From: CAZOVB01 sp964583095
GTDB taxonomy: Bacteria; Planctomycetota; Phycisphaerae; SM23-33
Direction: 5' to 3'
Length of the DNA stretch: 64,000 nucleotides
Assembly (NCBI GenBank): GCA_964583095.1
Contig: CAZOVB010000016.1
Span: 1 to 64,000, forward strand
Shown: in pieces, positions 34,767 to 43,805 of the stretch
How the letters are laid out: each line of letters starts with the position of its first letter
Position numbering within the stretch: position 1 is the stretch's first letter
Program-made: the position numbers and the translations under genes
Notes under the pieces: generated by a model
Seen by the model: only the letters and a program-made list of their open reading frames with translations
What the model was told of the DNA's origin: nothing
The model's database searches: none

Positions 34767-35153
34767 ATGAACGTCGAACAGGTTCTATTACGCAAGGGCG
34801 CAGGGGTCATCTCGGCCCTGCAGGACATCAGCGTCAGCGAAGCAGCCCGGAGAATGGACGAGGCAAACGTCGGTTCCCTGCTGGTCGAAAGCGAAGGCAA
34901 GATCATCGGCATTGTCACCGAGCGGGACTTTCTCCGGCGGATCCTGGCTGCGGGAAGGGATCCGGAGGAGGTGGAGGTGGCCCAGATCATGTCGGCCCCG
35001 GTGCGGACCTGCAAACCCACCGACGACATCGGCGAGTGTGCTCGAATCATGAAACAGGAGCATATCCGTCACCTGGCGGTGACGGATGAAAACAACGAAC
35101 CGGTTGGACTGATCAGTCTGCGGGATGTACTGGCTGTTCACCAGCTTCCGTAA
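34767..35153 (+). CDS. CBS-domain-pair protein
   Basis: A 128-residue protein made only of two CBS motifs, which usually bind adenine nucleotides such as AMP, ATP or SAM. The first contains VSEAARRMDEANVGSLLV and GIVTERDFLRRIL; the second contains DIGECARIMKQEHIRHLAV and GLISLRDVLAV. The ATG at 34767 has CAGGAGAG upstream. It is divergent from the SAM-controlled methionine operon and followed by a clear terminator at 35312-35356. Stand-alone CBS pairs act as regulatory sensors; the partner is unknown. Confidence 0.92.
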   Translation: MNVEQVLLRKGAGVISALQDISVSEAARRMDEANVGSLLVESEGKIIGIVTERDFLRRILAAGRDPEEVEVAQIMSAPVRTCKPTDDIGECARIMKQEHIRHLAVTDENNEPVGLISLRDVLAVHQLP

Positions 35154-35230
35154 AACCAACTTAAGCAGGGTTTTACGACTTCAGAGTCCTGTTGCTGTAA
35201 AACATGGCATCCTTTTGAGAACAAAATTCA

Positions 35231-35248
35231 GGAATTTTCACAAATTCC
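35231..35248. repeat. Inverted repeat in AT-rich intergenic region
   Basis: GGAATTT and AAATTCC flank a four-base loop. A longer pair, GTTTTAC (35170-35176) and GTAAAAC (35197-35203), encloses a small GACT/AGTC hairpin just after the CBS gene. The region is distinctly AT-rich against its GC-rich surroundings. It may form RNA hairpins in the CBS transcript or be a protein site. Confidence 0.35.
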
Positions 35249-35311
35249 GGGATCCTGTTTAGGGTGATTCCCGTACTATTGAGTGCAGAGGTTCCCCCGT
35301 ACCTCTGAAAC

Positions 35312-35356
35312 GTTGCCCCTGGCGGTCTCCCCCTGCCGCTGGGGGCGACAATTTTT
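35312..35356 (+). terminator. Rho-independent terminator of the CBS gene
   Basis: GTTGCCCC pairs with GGGGGCGAC around a GGCGG/CCGC extension, and the stem is followed after two bases by TTTTT. It sits 160 bases after the CBS stop. It also lies just beyond the 3' end of the minus-strand gene ending at 35376, so it may affect both transcripts. Confidence 0.7.
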
Positions 35357-35375
35357 CCCTGCCACTGCCAAGCCT

Positions 35376-37160
35376 TCAACGAAGCCTCAGCCGGACAGGC
35401 CCGTTTCCTTTCCCGGCCCTTAGCCGCTGGATGCGCCACGACGAGGCCGCCCCCATCAGCAGCAGAAGACCTACCGCCAGGGCTGCCACAAGGGGTACAT
35501 CCGGGAAGCGACGACCATTGCCGGCACGGCCTGCGTTGCCGGCAATAACAACACGACGGGGGCGAACACGTCGATGCCTTCGCAGGGCATCCACGGGACG
35601 CTCTCCATTCCTTACCGGCGGATAGCCACGAGCAACGATCGGCTGAAAGTCGCTGACGCTCACCCCGTGACGATCGGTGACGGTCAGACGCACCAGGTAC
35701 CGCCCGGCCCGGGGATAGGTGTGTCGGCCCCGCCGGCCGGTCACACCGTCCCCGTAATCCCAGAGATATTCCACCTTCGAGGCATCTTCCTTGTCGTGAA
35801 TTCGGCCTGTCAGAGAGACACGAAGCCCTTCCATTTCATACGTGCGTATCTCGGCCTCGGGTGGTGCATTGCCTACAGTTCCAAGGCGTGTGCAACTGCT
35901 CAGAAGGCTCAAGGCGTCGGTGGCAAAGCGGTTCTGCACGGCAAGCATCTGGCTGAGGACGATTCGGGCTTCGACCTCCGGATCCAAAAGCGCTTTGTGC
36001 CAGAACGGCAAGAGTCTGGTTTCAACGCAGGAGAAGATCCGCTGCTGGAAAGGCTGGGTATTCCGGTCGATCAGTCTTGCGGGCGTTCCGCGCCGGCAGA
36101 GCTTGGCCGCCTGCAGGGCAATGCTCCGCTCGGGCAGTATCGCGCTGAAGGCTTCGGGAAGGATCGGCTGGGCGGGGTCGCTTGACTTGAGCGTTCCGGG
36201 CCAGAGCGGAAGTGCGATGGAATACTCCGCCGGGCCCATCAGCACCCAGGCGGTCATCAGGTCGCCCTGGCCTCTGTAGCGATGGAAGAGGATGGCGGCC
36301 TCGCCCTTGGTGTCCCCCATGTTTTCCGAATCGCGATGGAGCTTTCGGAGCCTTTTGACAATGGCCGGGATTTCCAGTTCGTTACCGGGGGTGATGGGAA
36401 GCCACGGATCCGAATCCTGTTTTTTCGGTCCCCGCCCGAAAGCGGTTTTGTCCAGCACGCTGTCAAAATCCTTCACCAGGCAGATCCCTGCCCGGTCGGC
36501 GGGACCCGGGCCCGCGCCTGCCCGGCGGAAGATCATTTCCGCCCTGCCGGCCCGTTGCGGATCGCCCTGCCGGTCGGGCTCCAGAACAAATTCACGAAGG
36601 GCCCATTCCAGGCGATTATCACTGCGGACGTATTCCAGCATCGACGCTTCCGTCACGGAAAGCACCGCATAGGCCGCGGCAATGCCGAAGCCGCGGCTTT
36701 GCCCATCCAGACCCCCCGGGCCCCGACTCAAGAGGGCAATCACGTCCTGCTTCGTGCGACAGCTGCCCAGCAGTCGGGCCATCGTCGGATCGTATTGTCC
36801 CCGGGTCGGGGTAAACAGGGGCAGGTTGCTTACCGAGAGGCCTGCCTCATTGCACCCGGCCACGGGAGCAGGGCCGATCGGTTCCTGCCAGCACTTTTCC
36901 TGCTCGATATGGTAGCTGAGCAGCCCGAAGAAACGAAGGTTTCCCGGCGGGTCGACGGTGGCAGATCCCTCCGGGCCGAAGACTCCAAGCCTTGCGGTTC
37001 CAGGCAGTTGCGTCTGGACGAGGTGGACGGAACCTTCTGAGGGCTCCGTTGGGGTCCAGAGCGCCTGGACCTCTCCGGCCAGGCCTTGCCCGCAGGTGGC
37101 AAGCAGGTGAGCAAAGAAGCATCCCACGAAACACAGATAGAACCGACGACCTCCAGCCAA
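35376..37160 (-). CDS. Exported Ntn-hydrolase-like protein with PKD domain and C-terminal membrane anchor
   Basis: A 594-residue protein with an N-terminal signal (cleavage near LAGEVQ, residue 30). Residues about 35-250 resemble C45/Ntn-hydrolase acyltransferase folds: GCNEAGLSVSNLPL, a helix with LLGSCRTKQDVIALLSRGP, and AAYAVLSVTEASMLEYV. I do not see the usual nucleophile Cys-Thr after an autoprocessing site, so activity is uncertain. Residues about 435-510 are a PKD-type beta domain (YLWDYGDGVTGRRGRHTY, then RYLVRLTVTDRHG). A TM helix (VPLVAALAVGLLLLMGAASSW) and an Arg-rich tail end the protein, which suits cell-surface anchoring. The N-terminal family call is tentative. Confidence 0.65.
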   Translation of the reverse strand: MAGGRRFYLCFVGCFFAHLLATCGQGLAGEVQALWTPTEPSEGSVHLVQTQLPGTARLGVFGPEGSATVDPPGNLRFFGLLSYHIEQEKCWQEPIGPAPVAGCNEAGLSVSNLPLFTPTRGQYDPTMARLLGSCRTKQDVIALLSRGPGGLDGQSRGFGIAAAYAVLSVTEASMLEYVRSDNRLEWALREFVLEPDRQGDPQRAGRAEMIFRRAGAGPGPADRAGICLVKDFDSVLDKTAFGRGPKKQDSDPWLPITPGNELEIPAIVKRLRKLHRDSENMGDTKGEAAILFHRYRGQGDLMTAWVLMGPAEYSIALPLWPGTLKSSDPAQPILPEAFSAILPERSIALQAAKLCRRGTPARLIDRNTQPFQQRIFSCVETRLLPFWHKALLDPEVEARIVLSQMLAVQNRFATDALSLLSSCTRLGTVGNAPPEAEIRTYEMEGLRVSLTGRIHDKEDASKVEYLWDYGDGVTGRRGRHTYPRAGRYLVRLTVTDRHGVSVSDFQPIVARGYPPVRNGERPVDALRRHRRVRPRRVVIAGNAGRAGNGRRFPDVPLVAALAVGLLLLMGAASSWRIQRLRAGKGNGPVRLRLR

Positions 37161-37283
37161 CGAAGCAGTCTCCTCCCGGCAGCAAGCGAAGATGCGCGCC
37201 AGAGACTGTATCGTCCCGATCGCCTCTGTCCTTTGGCAAGCAAGCGGGAAGGTTTGGCCTGATACGGCTGTTATCGGCAGAGA

Positions 37284-38450
37284 TCAGGTTTTATCCAGCG
37301 TTTGATCGGGGCCCAGGGCTTCCTGAATGAGCTTCTCGCGCCCGATCCGCCGCTGGGCGTAGAGATACAGCTCCAGCACGCTGATCAGGTAGGCCAGTGT
37401 CGATTCAGCCCCCTGGTTGGCGTTGACCCCGTCGGGATTCAGCCCGTCATGCCCACCGCCGGTATCGGTGTTGTAGAGGGAGATACCCAGATCGTTCCGG
37501 CCGGTGAACCACTGGAAGCACATGATGGCCGCATCGCACCAATGCGACTCCCCGGTTACCTCTGCCGCCTGGAGGCAGGCCTGGACCAATGCTTTGGCCT
37601 CGATGGGCTGCTGATCGAAGTGCGCCCGCTGCTGACCCCGATAGTACCAGCCGCGATTGCCGATGATCGTCAGGTGCCCGTCTTCATGGGTCTGAAGATC
37701 CACCAGCCACTGGAGGGATTCCAGGCCCGCGTCGATCATCTCCCGGTGGTCGAGTGTCAGACCGGCGGCCAGGAGTGAATGGGGCAGCTTGGCATTGCCC
37801 CAGGTCAGGACATCCTCCCACCAGGGCCATTCCGCCTCTGCATGGTCCTTGTAGGTCTTGAAAAGGCGGTTGGCCAGGCTCTCGAGCAGCTCGCGTGCCT
37901 CGGGGGCCGGATCGTCTTCCTTGAGGTACTGGTCCATGCCCAGCAGCGCGTAGGCACAGGGACGAATGTAGGAGAAATCGTGAACCGCCCCGAGGGACTG
38001 TCGCATCAGGCTGTCGGCCAGGTCGCGGATATCGTCATTGGGAGCGAAGCTGACGGTTTTGCCCAGGCCCCAGAGGGTCCGGGCGTGACTGTCCTCGCTG
38101 CCGATGTCCTCCAGCCAGCTTCGGTCGAAACGCATGAAATTTCGGAACCGCCCCCTGTCGGGGTTGAACGCGTAGGCCAGGAACGCCAGGTATCGCTGGG
38201 TGGCGATCAGAATATCGCTGGGGCGGGGCTGATCGGCCAGGCCGTCCCCCCAGAGTTCCTCGGGAAGTGCCCAGAGCATCGAAGCGGCAATCAGGGAGCG
38301 GGCATTGTCGTCGGTGCAGTAGCCGTGATGCAGGTCCGGTGTGGACCGGGTGGCATGCTGGAAAATCCCGGTATCATCCGAGAGCACCAGAAAATGCCGC
38401 AGGTCGATTTTTGGAAGCGGATCAATGTTCAACGGCGCGAGATCCGTCAT
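37284..38450 (-). CDS. Alpha/alpha-barrel-like protein with GYCTDDNARSL motif, probably glycan-related
   Basis: A 388-residue cytoplasmic protein. The ATG at 38450 has a perfectly placed AAGGAG. The sequence HHGYCTDDNARSLIA near residue 43 is conserved in a family that often neighbours GT4 and GH130 genes in carbohydrate clusters. The rest is helical with repeated aromatic and acidic segments (SWLEDIGSEDSHARTLWGLG, WPWWEDVLTWGNAKLPHSLL, FDQQPIEAKALVQACL), consistent with an (alpha/alpha)6 glycosidase or epimerase-like fold. I cannot name a reaction. No GT or GH130 gene is immediately beside it here. Confidence 0.75.
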   Translation of the reverse strand: MTDLAPLNIDPLPKIDLRHFLVLSDDTGIFQHATRSTPDLHHGYCTDDNARSLIAASMLWALPEELWGDGLADQPRPSDILIATQRYLAFLAYAFNPDRGRFRNFMRFDRSWLEDIGSEDSHARTLWGLGKTVSFAPNDDIRDLADSLMRQSLGAVHDFSYIRPCAYALLGMDQYLKEDDPAPEARELLESLANRLFKTYKDHAEAEWPWWEDVLTWGNAKLPHSLLAAGLTLDHREMIDAGLESLQWLVDLQTHEDGHLTIIGNRGWYYRGQQRAHFDQQPIEAKALVQACLQAAEVTGESHWCDAAIMCFQWFTGRNDLGISLYNTDTGGGHDGLNPDGVNANQGAESTLAYLISVLELYLYAQRRIGREKLIQEALGPDQTLDKT

Positions 38451-38585
38451 GCTGACTCCTTGCAGGTACAGGGGAACAATTCCGAGGTCTAAGTATCTTG
38501 TGCGGAAGTGTACTGCCATACCGAGACGCCGGCAACATTTTCAGTCCGGGAGTCTCGAAAGTCCGACGGGGTTTCAGTGTTTTAC

Positions 38586-38846
38586 TCAGCGCCGGTGGCG
38601 TCGAAGCAGCAGCTTTGTCCACATCGCCCCGCCGGTCAGGGCCAGGACGAACAGTCCGATTCCCAGCAGGGCCGATGCCCACGGACCGATAATCTCCAGG
38701 TTGTGCAGATCGGTCAATGTGTGCTTCAATCTGACTTTTCGCCAGAGCTCTCCATGGAGAGCCACCGCCGCTCCGGCCAGGGAGGTCAGCACCAGGAAAG
38801 GCCCCATCACCAGGGCGGTGTACCGATGTATCCTTCGAATCCACAT
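38586..38846 (-). CDS. PepSY-associated small membrane protein
   Basis: About 86 residues. WIRRIHRYTALVMGPFLVLTSLAGAAVAL forms the first helix with the RxxHR(Y/W) entry typical of PepSY-associated TM proteins. LHNLEIIGPWASALLGIG leads into a second helix (LFVLALTGGAMW). The family often accompanies iron or siderophore reduction, but no such genes are near. ATG at 38846 has AAGGG nine bases upstream; ATG at 38855 is an alternative. Confidence 0.7.
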   Translation of the reverse strand: MWIRRIHRYTALVMGPFLVLTSLAGAAVALHGELWRKVRLKHTLTDLHNLEIIGPWASALLGIGLFVLALTGGAMWTKLLLRRHRR

Positions 38847-38990
38847 TCCGCGCATCCCTTCATTGCATTTGTTTCGGGCTGTCAGGTGCTCGGGCACCTG
38901 CGATGGGCTATTATACTGTAAAGCTGTCTTGCCCGGGAGCAAGCGGCACAGGATTGCCCGAAAAGGACGAGTTCAAAAAGGAAAGGATTG

Positions 38991-39317
38991 ATGATGAGGA
39001 AAATGAAATGGGTGTTTCTGGTTCTGGTCGCCGTCGCGATTCCCATCGGATGCAGCGATTCCGATTCGGACCTGCCATCGGGAACCTATGAGGGGACTAT
39101 CACGAAGGTCAACGCCGACGAGAAGGAGATCTACGTCGAGGTCGAGCACGAGGGCGAGAAGAAAGAGGCCGAGCTGTACTTCACCGACGATACCGAATTG
39201 GGCGGCGCGGCAGCGGCTGCCGGCTTCGAGATGCTCAAGGAAGGCATGAAGGTCGAGATCACCGTCGAGCGGAAAGACGGCATGCTCGTGCCGATCAAAG
39301 TCGTGCCAAAGATGTAG
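38991..39317 (+). CDS. Small lipoprotein
   Basis: A 108-residue lipoprotein: MMRKMKWVFLVLVAVAIPIGC ends in the lipobox Cys (about residue 21). The mature part is an acidic, beta-rich domain of about 85 residues with alternating charge (YEGTITKVNADEKEIYVEVE) that resembles an OB-like or YgdI-type small fold. The TTG/ATG/ATG run at 38988-38996 leaves the exact start open; GAAAGGA lies just upstream. TATACT at 38912 may be its -10 box. Function unknown. Confidence 0.75.
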   Translation: MMRKMKWVFLVLVAVAIPIGCSDSDSDLPSGTYEGTITKVNADEKEIYVEVEHEGEKKEAELYFTDDTELGGAAAAAGFEMLKEGMKVEITVERKDGMLVPIKVVPKM

Positions 39318-39371
39318 CCTCCCGACGTCGCAGACGCCCCGGCGATAGGCTTTTGCTCAGGCGCTGGGACA

Positions 39372-39401
39372 TTGACACCCGATATGGATTACTGGTACAT
39401 T
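39372..39401 (+). promoter_or_regulatory. Strong sigma-70-type promoter
   Basis: A perfect TTGACA (39372-39377), an 18-base spacer and TACATT (39396-39401, five of six) precede the SH3-domain gene. The transcript would start near 39408 with a 50-base leader carrying an AAAGGAG site. This is the best promoter match in the window. Confidence 0.6.
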
Positions 39402-39456
39402 CCGGTTGGGAACGTTTACTTCTGCGCATCAACCTTCGGGTAAAGGAGCGCTTGCG

Positions 39457-41061
39457 ATGATGAAGCCATGGAAATTTGCTCTCTCGGCTCTGCTGCTGGG
39501 CCTGGCATCGGCCGGCGCCCGGGGACAACTGGCCCCGCGCGACAGCTATGTCGGCCAGGTGACGGCTGATACCCTCAACGTCCGCAGCGGCCCCAGCGAT
39601 GATTACTACGTCTGCGCAACGCTGGATCTCGGTGACCGGATTACCGTCACCGGCAAAGCCCAGAACGGCTGGCTGCAGATCAAGCCCGTGGAGGGCTGTT
39701 TCTCAGCCGTCAGCAAGCTCTACGTGAACCGACAAGGCGAATCCACCACAGGGACGATCAGCGGAGACTCCGTCCGCGTCCGCGCCGGGGGCGATAAGGT
39801 CCCCAGGACCACCCTGCTCAATGGGACGAATCTCAAGACACAGGCTTTCTTGAACAAGGGCGACCGAGTCACGATCCTGGGCGACCTGAACAACGGGTAT
39901 TACAAGATCCAGCCCCCCCAGGGGGTCTTCTGGTGGGTCAGCGGAGACCATGTCCAGCGGGCCCAGAACCAGCGGGCCGTCGTTGTCGCGCGTCGTCCCG
40001 ACACGACGGGTGAGGCAGACGGCGATCAAGACGCCTCGCAGGAAGACGAAAACACGGGGAGCCCAGCCAGCGGCCAGGGCGGTGACTCAGCGACGGGGAC
40101 TTCCACGACGCCCCCCCAAAAAGCCGATCCGACCCGCCGGAAGTGGCAGGAAGTCGAACGAGCCCTCCAGGCCGAGTTCCAGAAACCCTACGCCCAGCGG
40201 GATTACAAATCGCTGCTGGCCCGATACCAGGGCCTGGATATCGACGAAGACCATTACCTCAACCCCTGGCTCCAGACGCGCGTGGAATTTCTCAACCAAG
40301 CCATTCGCCAGCGACAAACCCTCCAGGAAGTGGAGGAAATGGTCCGTCAAAGCCGCGCAGAACAACAGCGTCTCAAGACCCAGCGGACCCAGATGGAAAT
40401 GGCCGGGATGGAAGAGCCCGCCATCTCCACCTACGCCGTCGAGGGCATCCTCATGCCCAGCGAGGTTTACACCGGCAAGGGCGGCATCCCCAAGCGGTAC
40501 CTGGTGTACCGTCCCGGAACGCAGCGGGTGGTCGCATTCGTCCAGTCCACCAGCCGGACGGTGGACCTGGACCTCTTCACCCGCAAGCACGTGGGCATCT
40601 TCGGCTCGCGGAAGTTCGACGACCATCTCCTGCTGACGCTCGTGGATGCAATGCAGGTCAAGGTGATCGATCAGAACCCCGAGTTACCCGAAGCCGGCAG
40701 GGCCAAGGCCATTGTGCCCGAGCCGCTGAGGCCGGTTTCCCAGGAATCGCCAAAGCCGCAGGAGCCTTCCGAGCCGGCCCCCAGCATGGAAGACTACGAA
40801 ATGCCCCTGCCCGAGTTCGATCAGCCCGAGCAGGGAGAGGAATCCGAGGGAGAGGCCGTCGAGGTAGAATCCTCCGGAACGGAACAAAGCGGGTCCGAGG
40901 CCTCGGAATCTTCCGGCGCTGCGGCGGTGGAAGTCGAGAATGTCTCGGACCAAGCGGAGCAAGAGGCATCGGGAGAGCAGACCTCATCCAACGGCCTTCC
41001 TGCCGCCCCGGCCGACGAAGATCCCGCCCTCAATACGGTCGACGAAAAAGAATACAAGTAG
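39457..41061 (+). CDS. Exported protein with two SH3b domains, coiled coil and acidic tail
   Basis: A 534-residue secreted protein. The ATG at 39457 has AAAGGAG and opens a signal peptide ending near ARGQ. Two bacterial SH3 domains follow: about 30-90 (QVTADTLNVRSGPSDDYY) and about 98-165 (ISGDSVRVRAGGDKVPRT). Residues about 225-330 are helical and partly coiled-coil (QRQTLQEVEEMVRQSRAEQQ). A compact region (about 340-410) contains VEGILMPSEVYTGKGGIPKR. The last 120 residues are Pro, Glu and Ser rich and strongly acidic, likely disordered. SH3b modules commonly bind peptidoglycan. A bidirectional terminator follows. Confidence 0.82.
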   Translation: MMKPWKFALSALLLGLASAGARGQLAPRDSYVGQVTADTLNVRSGPSDDYYVCATLDLGDRITVTGKAQNGWLQIKPVEGCFSAVSKLYVNRQGESTTGTISGDSVRVRAGGDKVPRTTLLNGTNLKTQAFLNKGDRVTILGDLNNGYYKIQPPQGVFWWVSGDHVQRAQNQRAVVVARRPDTTGEADGDQDASQEDENTGSPASGQGGDSATGTSTTPPQKADPTRRKWQEVERALQAEFQKPYAQRDYKSLLARYQGLDIDEDHYLNPWLQTRVEFLNQAIRQRQTLQEVEEMVRQSRAEQQRLKTQRTQMEMAGMEEPAISTYAVEGILMPSEVYTGKGGIPKRYLVYRPGTQRVVAFVQSTSRTVDLDLFTRKHVGIFGSRKFDDHLLLTLVDAMQVKVIDQNPELPEAGRAKAIVPEPLRPVSQESPKPQEPSEPAPSMEDYEMPLPEFDQPEQGEESEGEAVEVESSGTEQSGSEASESSGAAAVEVENVSDQAEQEASGEQTSSNGLPAAPADEDPALNTVDEKEYK

Positions 41062-41086
41062 CGGCCTTCGACCACTGCAAACGCCC

Positions 41087-41127
41087 AAAGGAACCGGCCT
41101 GTCGGCTTCAACAGACCGGTTCCTTTT
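41087..41127. terminator. Bidirectional rho-independent terminator
   Basis: AAAGGAACCGG (41087-41097) and CCGGTTCCTTTT (41116-41127) form an 11-base-pair stem that begins with A residues and ends with T residues. It can therefore terminate transcription from either side. It lies 26 bases after the SH3-domain gene. Confidence 0.8.
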
Positions 41128-41331
41128 GAATCCGTCTCTGAAGATTGTTCTGGGCTCCTTGGAAATTGTCGCGCCGGCAGGGAGGGCTTTTTGTCATGAA
41201 AGGCTCCCCCCACAACCGGGAAACAAACCGGGGCTTCTTGTTGCACCCTCCAGGACCATCCGGTAAGGTCCATACCGTGACGGGTCGCGGGCCTGTCTGT
41301 TTCTCATCACACCTCTTCGGAAGGGACATTC

Positions 41332-42288
41332 ATGGTTCAACACCGCAGCAAGGCCTTGTGGATTTTTGTCGGCCTCTTCCTTTTGCCGCTGCCCTGCCTG
41401 AGGGGCCAGGACAAACTTCCCCCGGTCAAAGCGCTCAAGCTTCGCCAGAGACGCCCCCCCCAGCCTGGCAAAGAGCCCCTGGCGGACCTGTCGGCGAAGC
41501 TGATTCCCGGCCAATACGCTATATCCAGTGCTGTAAAGCTGCGGGTGGATTCCCATGCGGGCCCCCAGAAGTTCTTTATCTTTGTAGAGGGAATAACACA
41601 GCAAGAAGTGACCATCACCAAGGGTGAAAAACCCGGAACCAGACGTGTCGAAGTAGCCTTTGCCGAGATAGTCATGAAAGTTCAAAACCCGATGGTCACG
41701 CTCACGCTGGATACGAAAACCGGAAACACCGATCCCCCCCTTGCCCCGATCGCCGCTCTGAAGGGACAGAAGGCTGCGATTCTCCTGGATAGGAAGGGAA
41801 AGATCGTGGATCGCTCCGAGGTCGATGCGCTGCTGGATAAGACGGAGAATCCCCAGGTGCAGAACATCGTGAAGACCACATTCCTCCAGGATCTGCCTGT
41901 TATTTTCGGATCGGTAGTCCTTCCCGAAAAGTCCGTGGGGCCCGGAGGTATCTGGCATTGCGAGATCACAAATCAGCTCATGCCTTCGGTCAAGTTGCCG
42001 ATGGAAGTCCAGGTAGAGAAGATTCGAAAGAAGGCGGGCGGCACCTTTGCGGAACTGAAGATATACGCTCCGCTGACTTTCCCTGCAGGAATGCGTATTC
42101 CGGATCAGCCCGGGCTGATCAAAAAAGGCGCTTTGCTGACCGAGGGCGAAGCGGTGTTCAACATGGACGAAGGCTTCCTCCAGGAGATCCAACAGACTGC
42201 CGAAGCACGGGTCGATGTCTCCATACAAGGCCAGGTCGCCAGGACGCAGACGAAGGTGGAGACCCATATGATCGTCAAAAAGAAGTAG
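41332..42288 (+). CDS. Exported protein of unknown function
   Basis: A 318-residue protein with an N-terminal signal peptide (LWIFVGLFLLPLPCLRGQ, cleavage near residue 26). The mature part is beta-rich with alternating hydrophobic strands. It includes ITQQEVTITKGEKPGTRRVEV, FLQDLPVIFGSVVLPEKSVG, WHCEITNQLMPSVK and GEAVFNMDEGFLQEI. The pattern of a paired VTI...VEV start and a C-terminal DVSIQGQVARTQTK strand resembles DUF6263-type secreted proteins, but I am not sure. AAGGGAC precedes the ATG. It is preceded by a terminator and followed by a convergent sulfatase. Confidence 0.72.
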   Translation: MVQHRSKALWIFVGLFLLPLPCLRGQDKLPPVKALKLRQRRPPQPGKEPLADLSAKLIPGQYAISSAVKLRVDSHAGPQKFFIFVEGITQQEVTITKGEKPGTRRVEVAFAEIVMKVQNPMVTLTLDTKTGNTDPPLAPIAALKGQKAAILLDRKGKIVDRSEVDALLDKTENPQVQNIVKTTFLQDLPVIFGSVVLPEKSVGPGGIWHCEITNQLMPSVKLPMEVQVEKIRKKAGGTFAELKIYAPLTFPAGMRIPDQPGLIKKGALLTEGEAVFNMDEGFLQEIQQTAEARVDVSIQGQVARTQTKVETHMIVKKK

Positions 42289-42335
42289 GCCGGCCAGGCA
42301 CTCCGGAGCCTCGGGTCAACAGAACAAACAGTTGT

Positions 42336-43805
42336 TCATCTCCTATCGAGCTGCCAGGGAACGACGTCACAGGTCTGCTGGTACCAGGTGAGCATTCGGT
42401 CGGCCAACGCGTCGCGCACCTCAGCCAGGGATGGATCGTCAATGCGATTGATCCGTTCGCCGGGGTCGGCCTGGAGGTCGTATAGTTCGTCCTTTTCGTA
42501 GAGGCGGCGGACGTATTTGTACCTTCGGGTGCGGACCATCGCAGCCTTGGTGTGTTCCGGGCCCGAAGACATCTGGAGCTTCAGGCGAGGCCAATACAGG
42601 TTGGTCGGATCCCCGGAAGGGTTGCTGGCTTTGCCCTCGCCGGCGTGCTCTTCGTCGGTGTTTCTGCCGCCCTCGCAGAAAACCGCGTCGCGGTGCTGAT
42701 CCGTCCTGCCGGCCACCAGGTCCATCAGCGAAGAGCCGAACTGCGTGTAGTGCAGGTCGATGCCGGTCAGATCCGCCACGGTCGCGGGCAGATCCACCAG
42801 TTCCACCAGGGCGTCGCAGACGCGGGGCCTGGCGGGCCGATCCGCAGGCGGCTTGACCAGCAGGGGCACGTGGGTCAGGCAATCTTCGAAGGTGTTCTGG
42901 GTCTTCTCGACCAGGTCGTAATCGCCGGTGAAGTCTCCATGGTCCGAGAAGCAAAGCAGGGCCGTGTTGTCGTAGATCCCCTTGGCCACCAGGGCGTCGA
43001 TGATCATGCCGAGCTGATGGTCGATCCGCGCGCACATGCCCAGATACACCGCGCGGAGTTCATCCCAGCGATCCTCGGAGAAGCCCGTGAGATTCTGCCC
43101 TTCCCGGATACCTTCCAGGATGCTCGGCTTGGCTGATGACTCCGGCCAGGCAGCGATCCGCGGTGGCAGCTTGTCCCGGTCGATCATGCCATACCAGGGC
43201 TCTTCCACCCCGTAAGGCGGATGCGGATACTCCAGGGCCAGGTAGATGCAGAGGGGTTTGTCCTTCGGGCGGTTTCGGATGCGTTCGATCGCGCCATAGA
43301 CGTGGCTCCAGTCGGAATGAAGCGGGTTCTCGGGTGTGCTCTGGCCCGGGACTTTTCCGGCCAGAAACGAGAAGAACGCGTCGCTCTCGGCCGGCCCGCG
43401 CCAGGATTGATCCTGGTAGAAGTTCACCTGGGTGGCCCCGGCGTTGTGTTTCTCGTCGCAGTAGGCATCAAAGCCGTTCTGGCCGGGGACCAGATCGTTC
43501 TTGCCGCCCCACCAGACGTAGTATCCGCTGTCCTTGAGGAGCTTGAGCAGGCAGGGCTCGTCGGGCTTGAGCATGTTATGCATCGTCCGGTGCCCGCGTG
43601 TGTGGGGGTACCAGCCGGTCATGAAGCTGCATCGACTCGGGGTGCAGACGGGGTTCTGGATGAAGGCGTTGGAAAAGCTCACGCCGTCTTTGCGGCAGAG
43701 GCGGTCCAGGTTGGGGGTAACAGCCGCGGGATTGCCAAGATGGGCCAGGGCGTCGGCTCGGAACTGGTCGGGATTAAACAGAATCAGGTTCGGTTGCTCA
43801 GGCAT
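42336..43805 (-). CDS. Sulfatase, Cys-type, without signal peptide
   Basis: A 489-residue arylsulfatase-family hydrolase. The ATG at 43805 follows AAAGAG and gives MPEQPNLILFNPDQFRADAL, the family start with the metal Asp. The sulfatase signature is NPVCTPSRCSFMTG: the Cys of CTPSR would be converted to formylglycine, and the Arg is present. GKNDL and FSDHGDFTGDY supply further active-site residues. There is no export signal, so the enzyme would act in the cytoplasm on imported sulfated sugars, unlike most planctomycete sulfatases. A formylglycine-generating enzyme is not in the window. Confidence 0.92.
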   Translation of the reverse strand: MPEQPNLILFNPDQFRADALAHLGNPAAVTPNLDRLCRKDGVSFSNAFIQNPVCTPSRCSFMTGWYPHTRGHRTMHNMLKPDEPCLLKLLKDSGYYVWWGGKNDLVPGQNGFDAYCDEKHNAGATQVNFYQDQSWRGPAESDAFFSFLAGKVPGQSTPENPLHSDWSHVYGAIERIRNRPKDKPLCIYLALEYPHPPYGVEEPWYGMIDRDKLPPRIAAWPESSAKPSILEGIREGQNLTGFSEDRWDELRAVYLGMCARIDHQLGMIIDALVAKGIYDNTALLCFSDHGDFTGDYDLVEKTQNTFEDCLTHVPLLVKPPADRPARPRVCDALVELVDLPATVADLTGIDLHYTQFGSSLMDLVAGRTDQHRDAVFCEGGRNTDEEHAGEGKASNPSGDPTNLYWPRLKLQMSSGPEHTKAAMVRTRRYKYVRRLYEKDELYDLQADPGERINRIDDPSLAEVRDALADRMLTWYQQTCDVVPWQLDRR

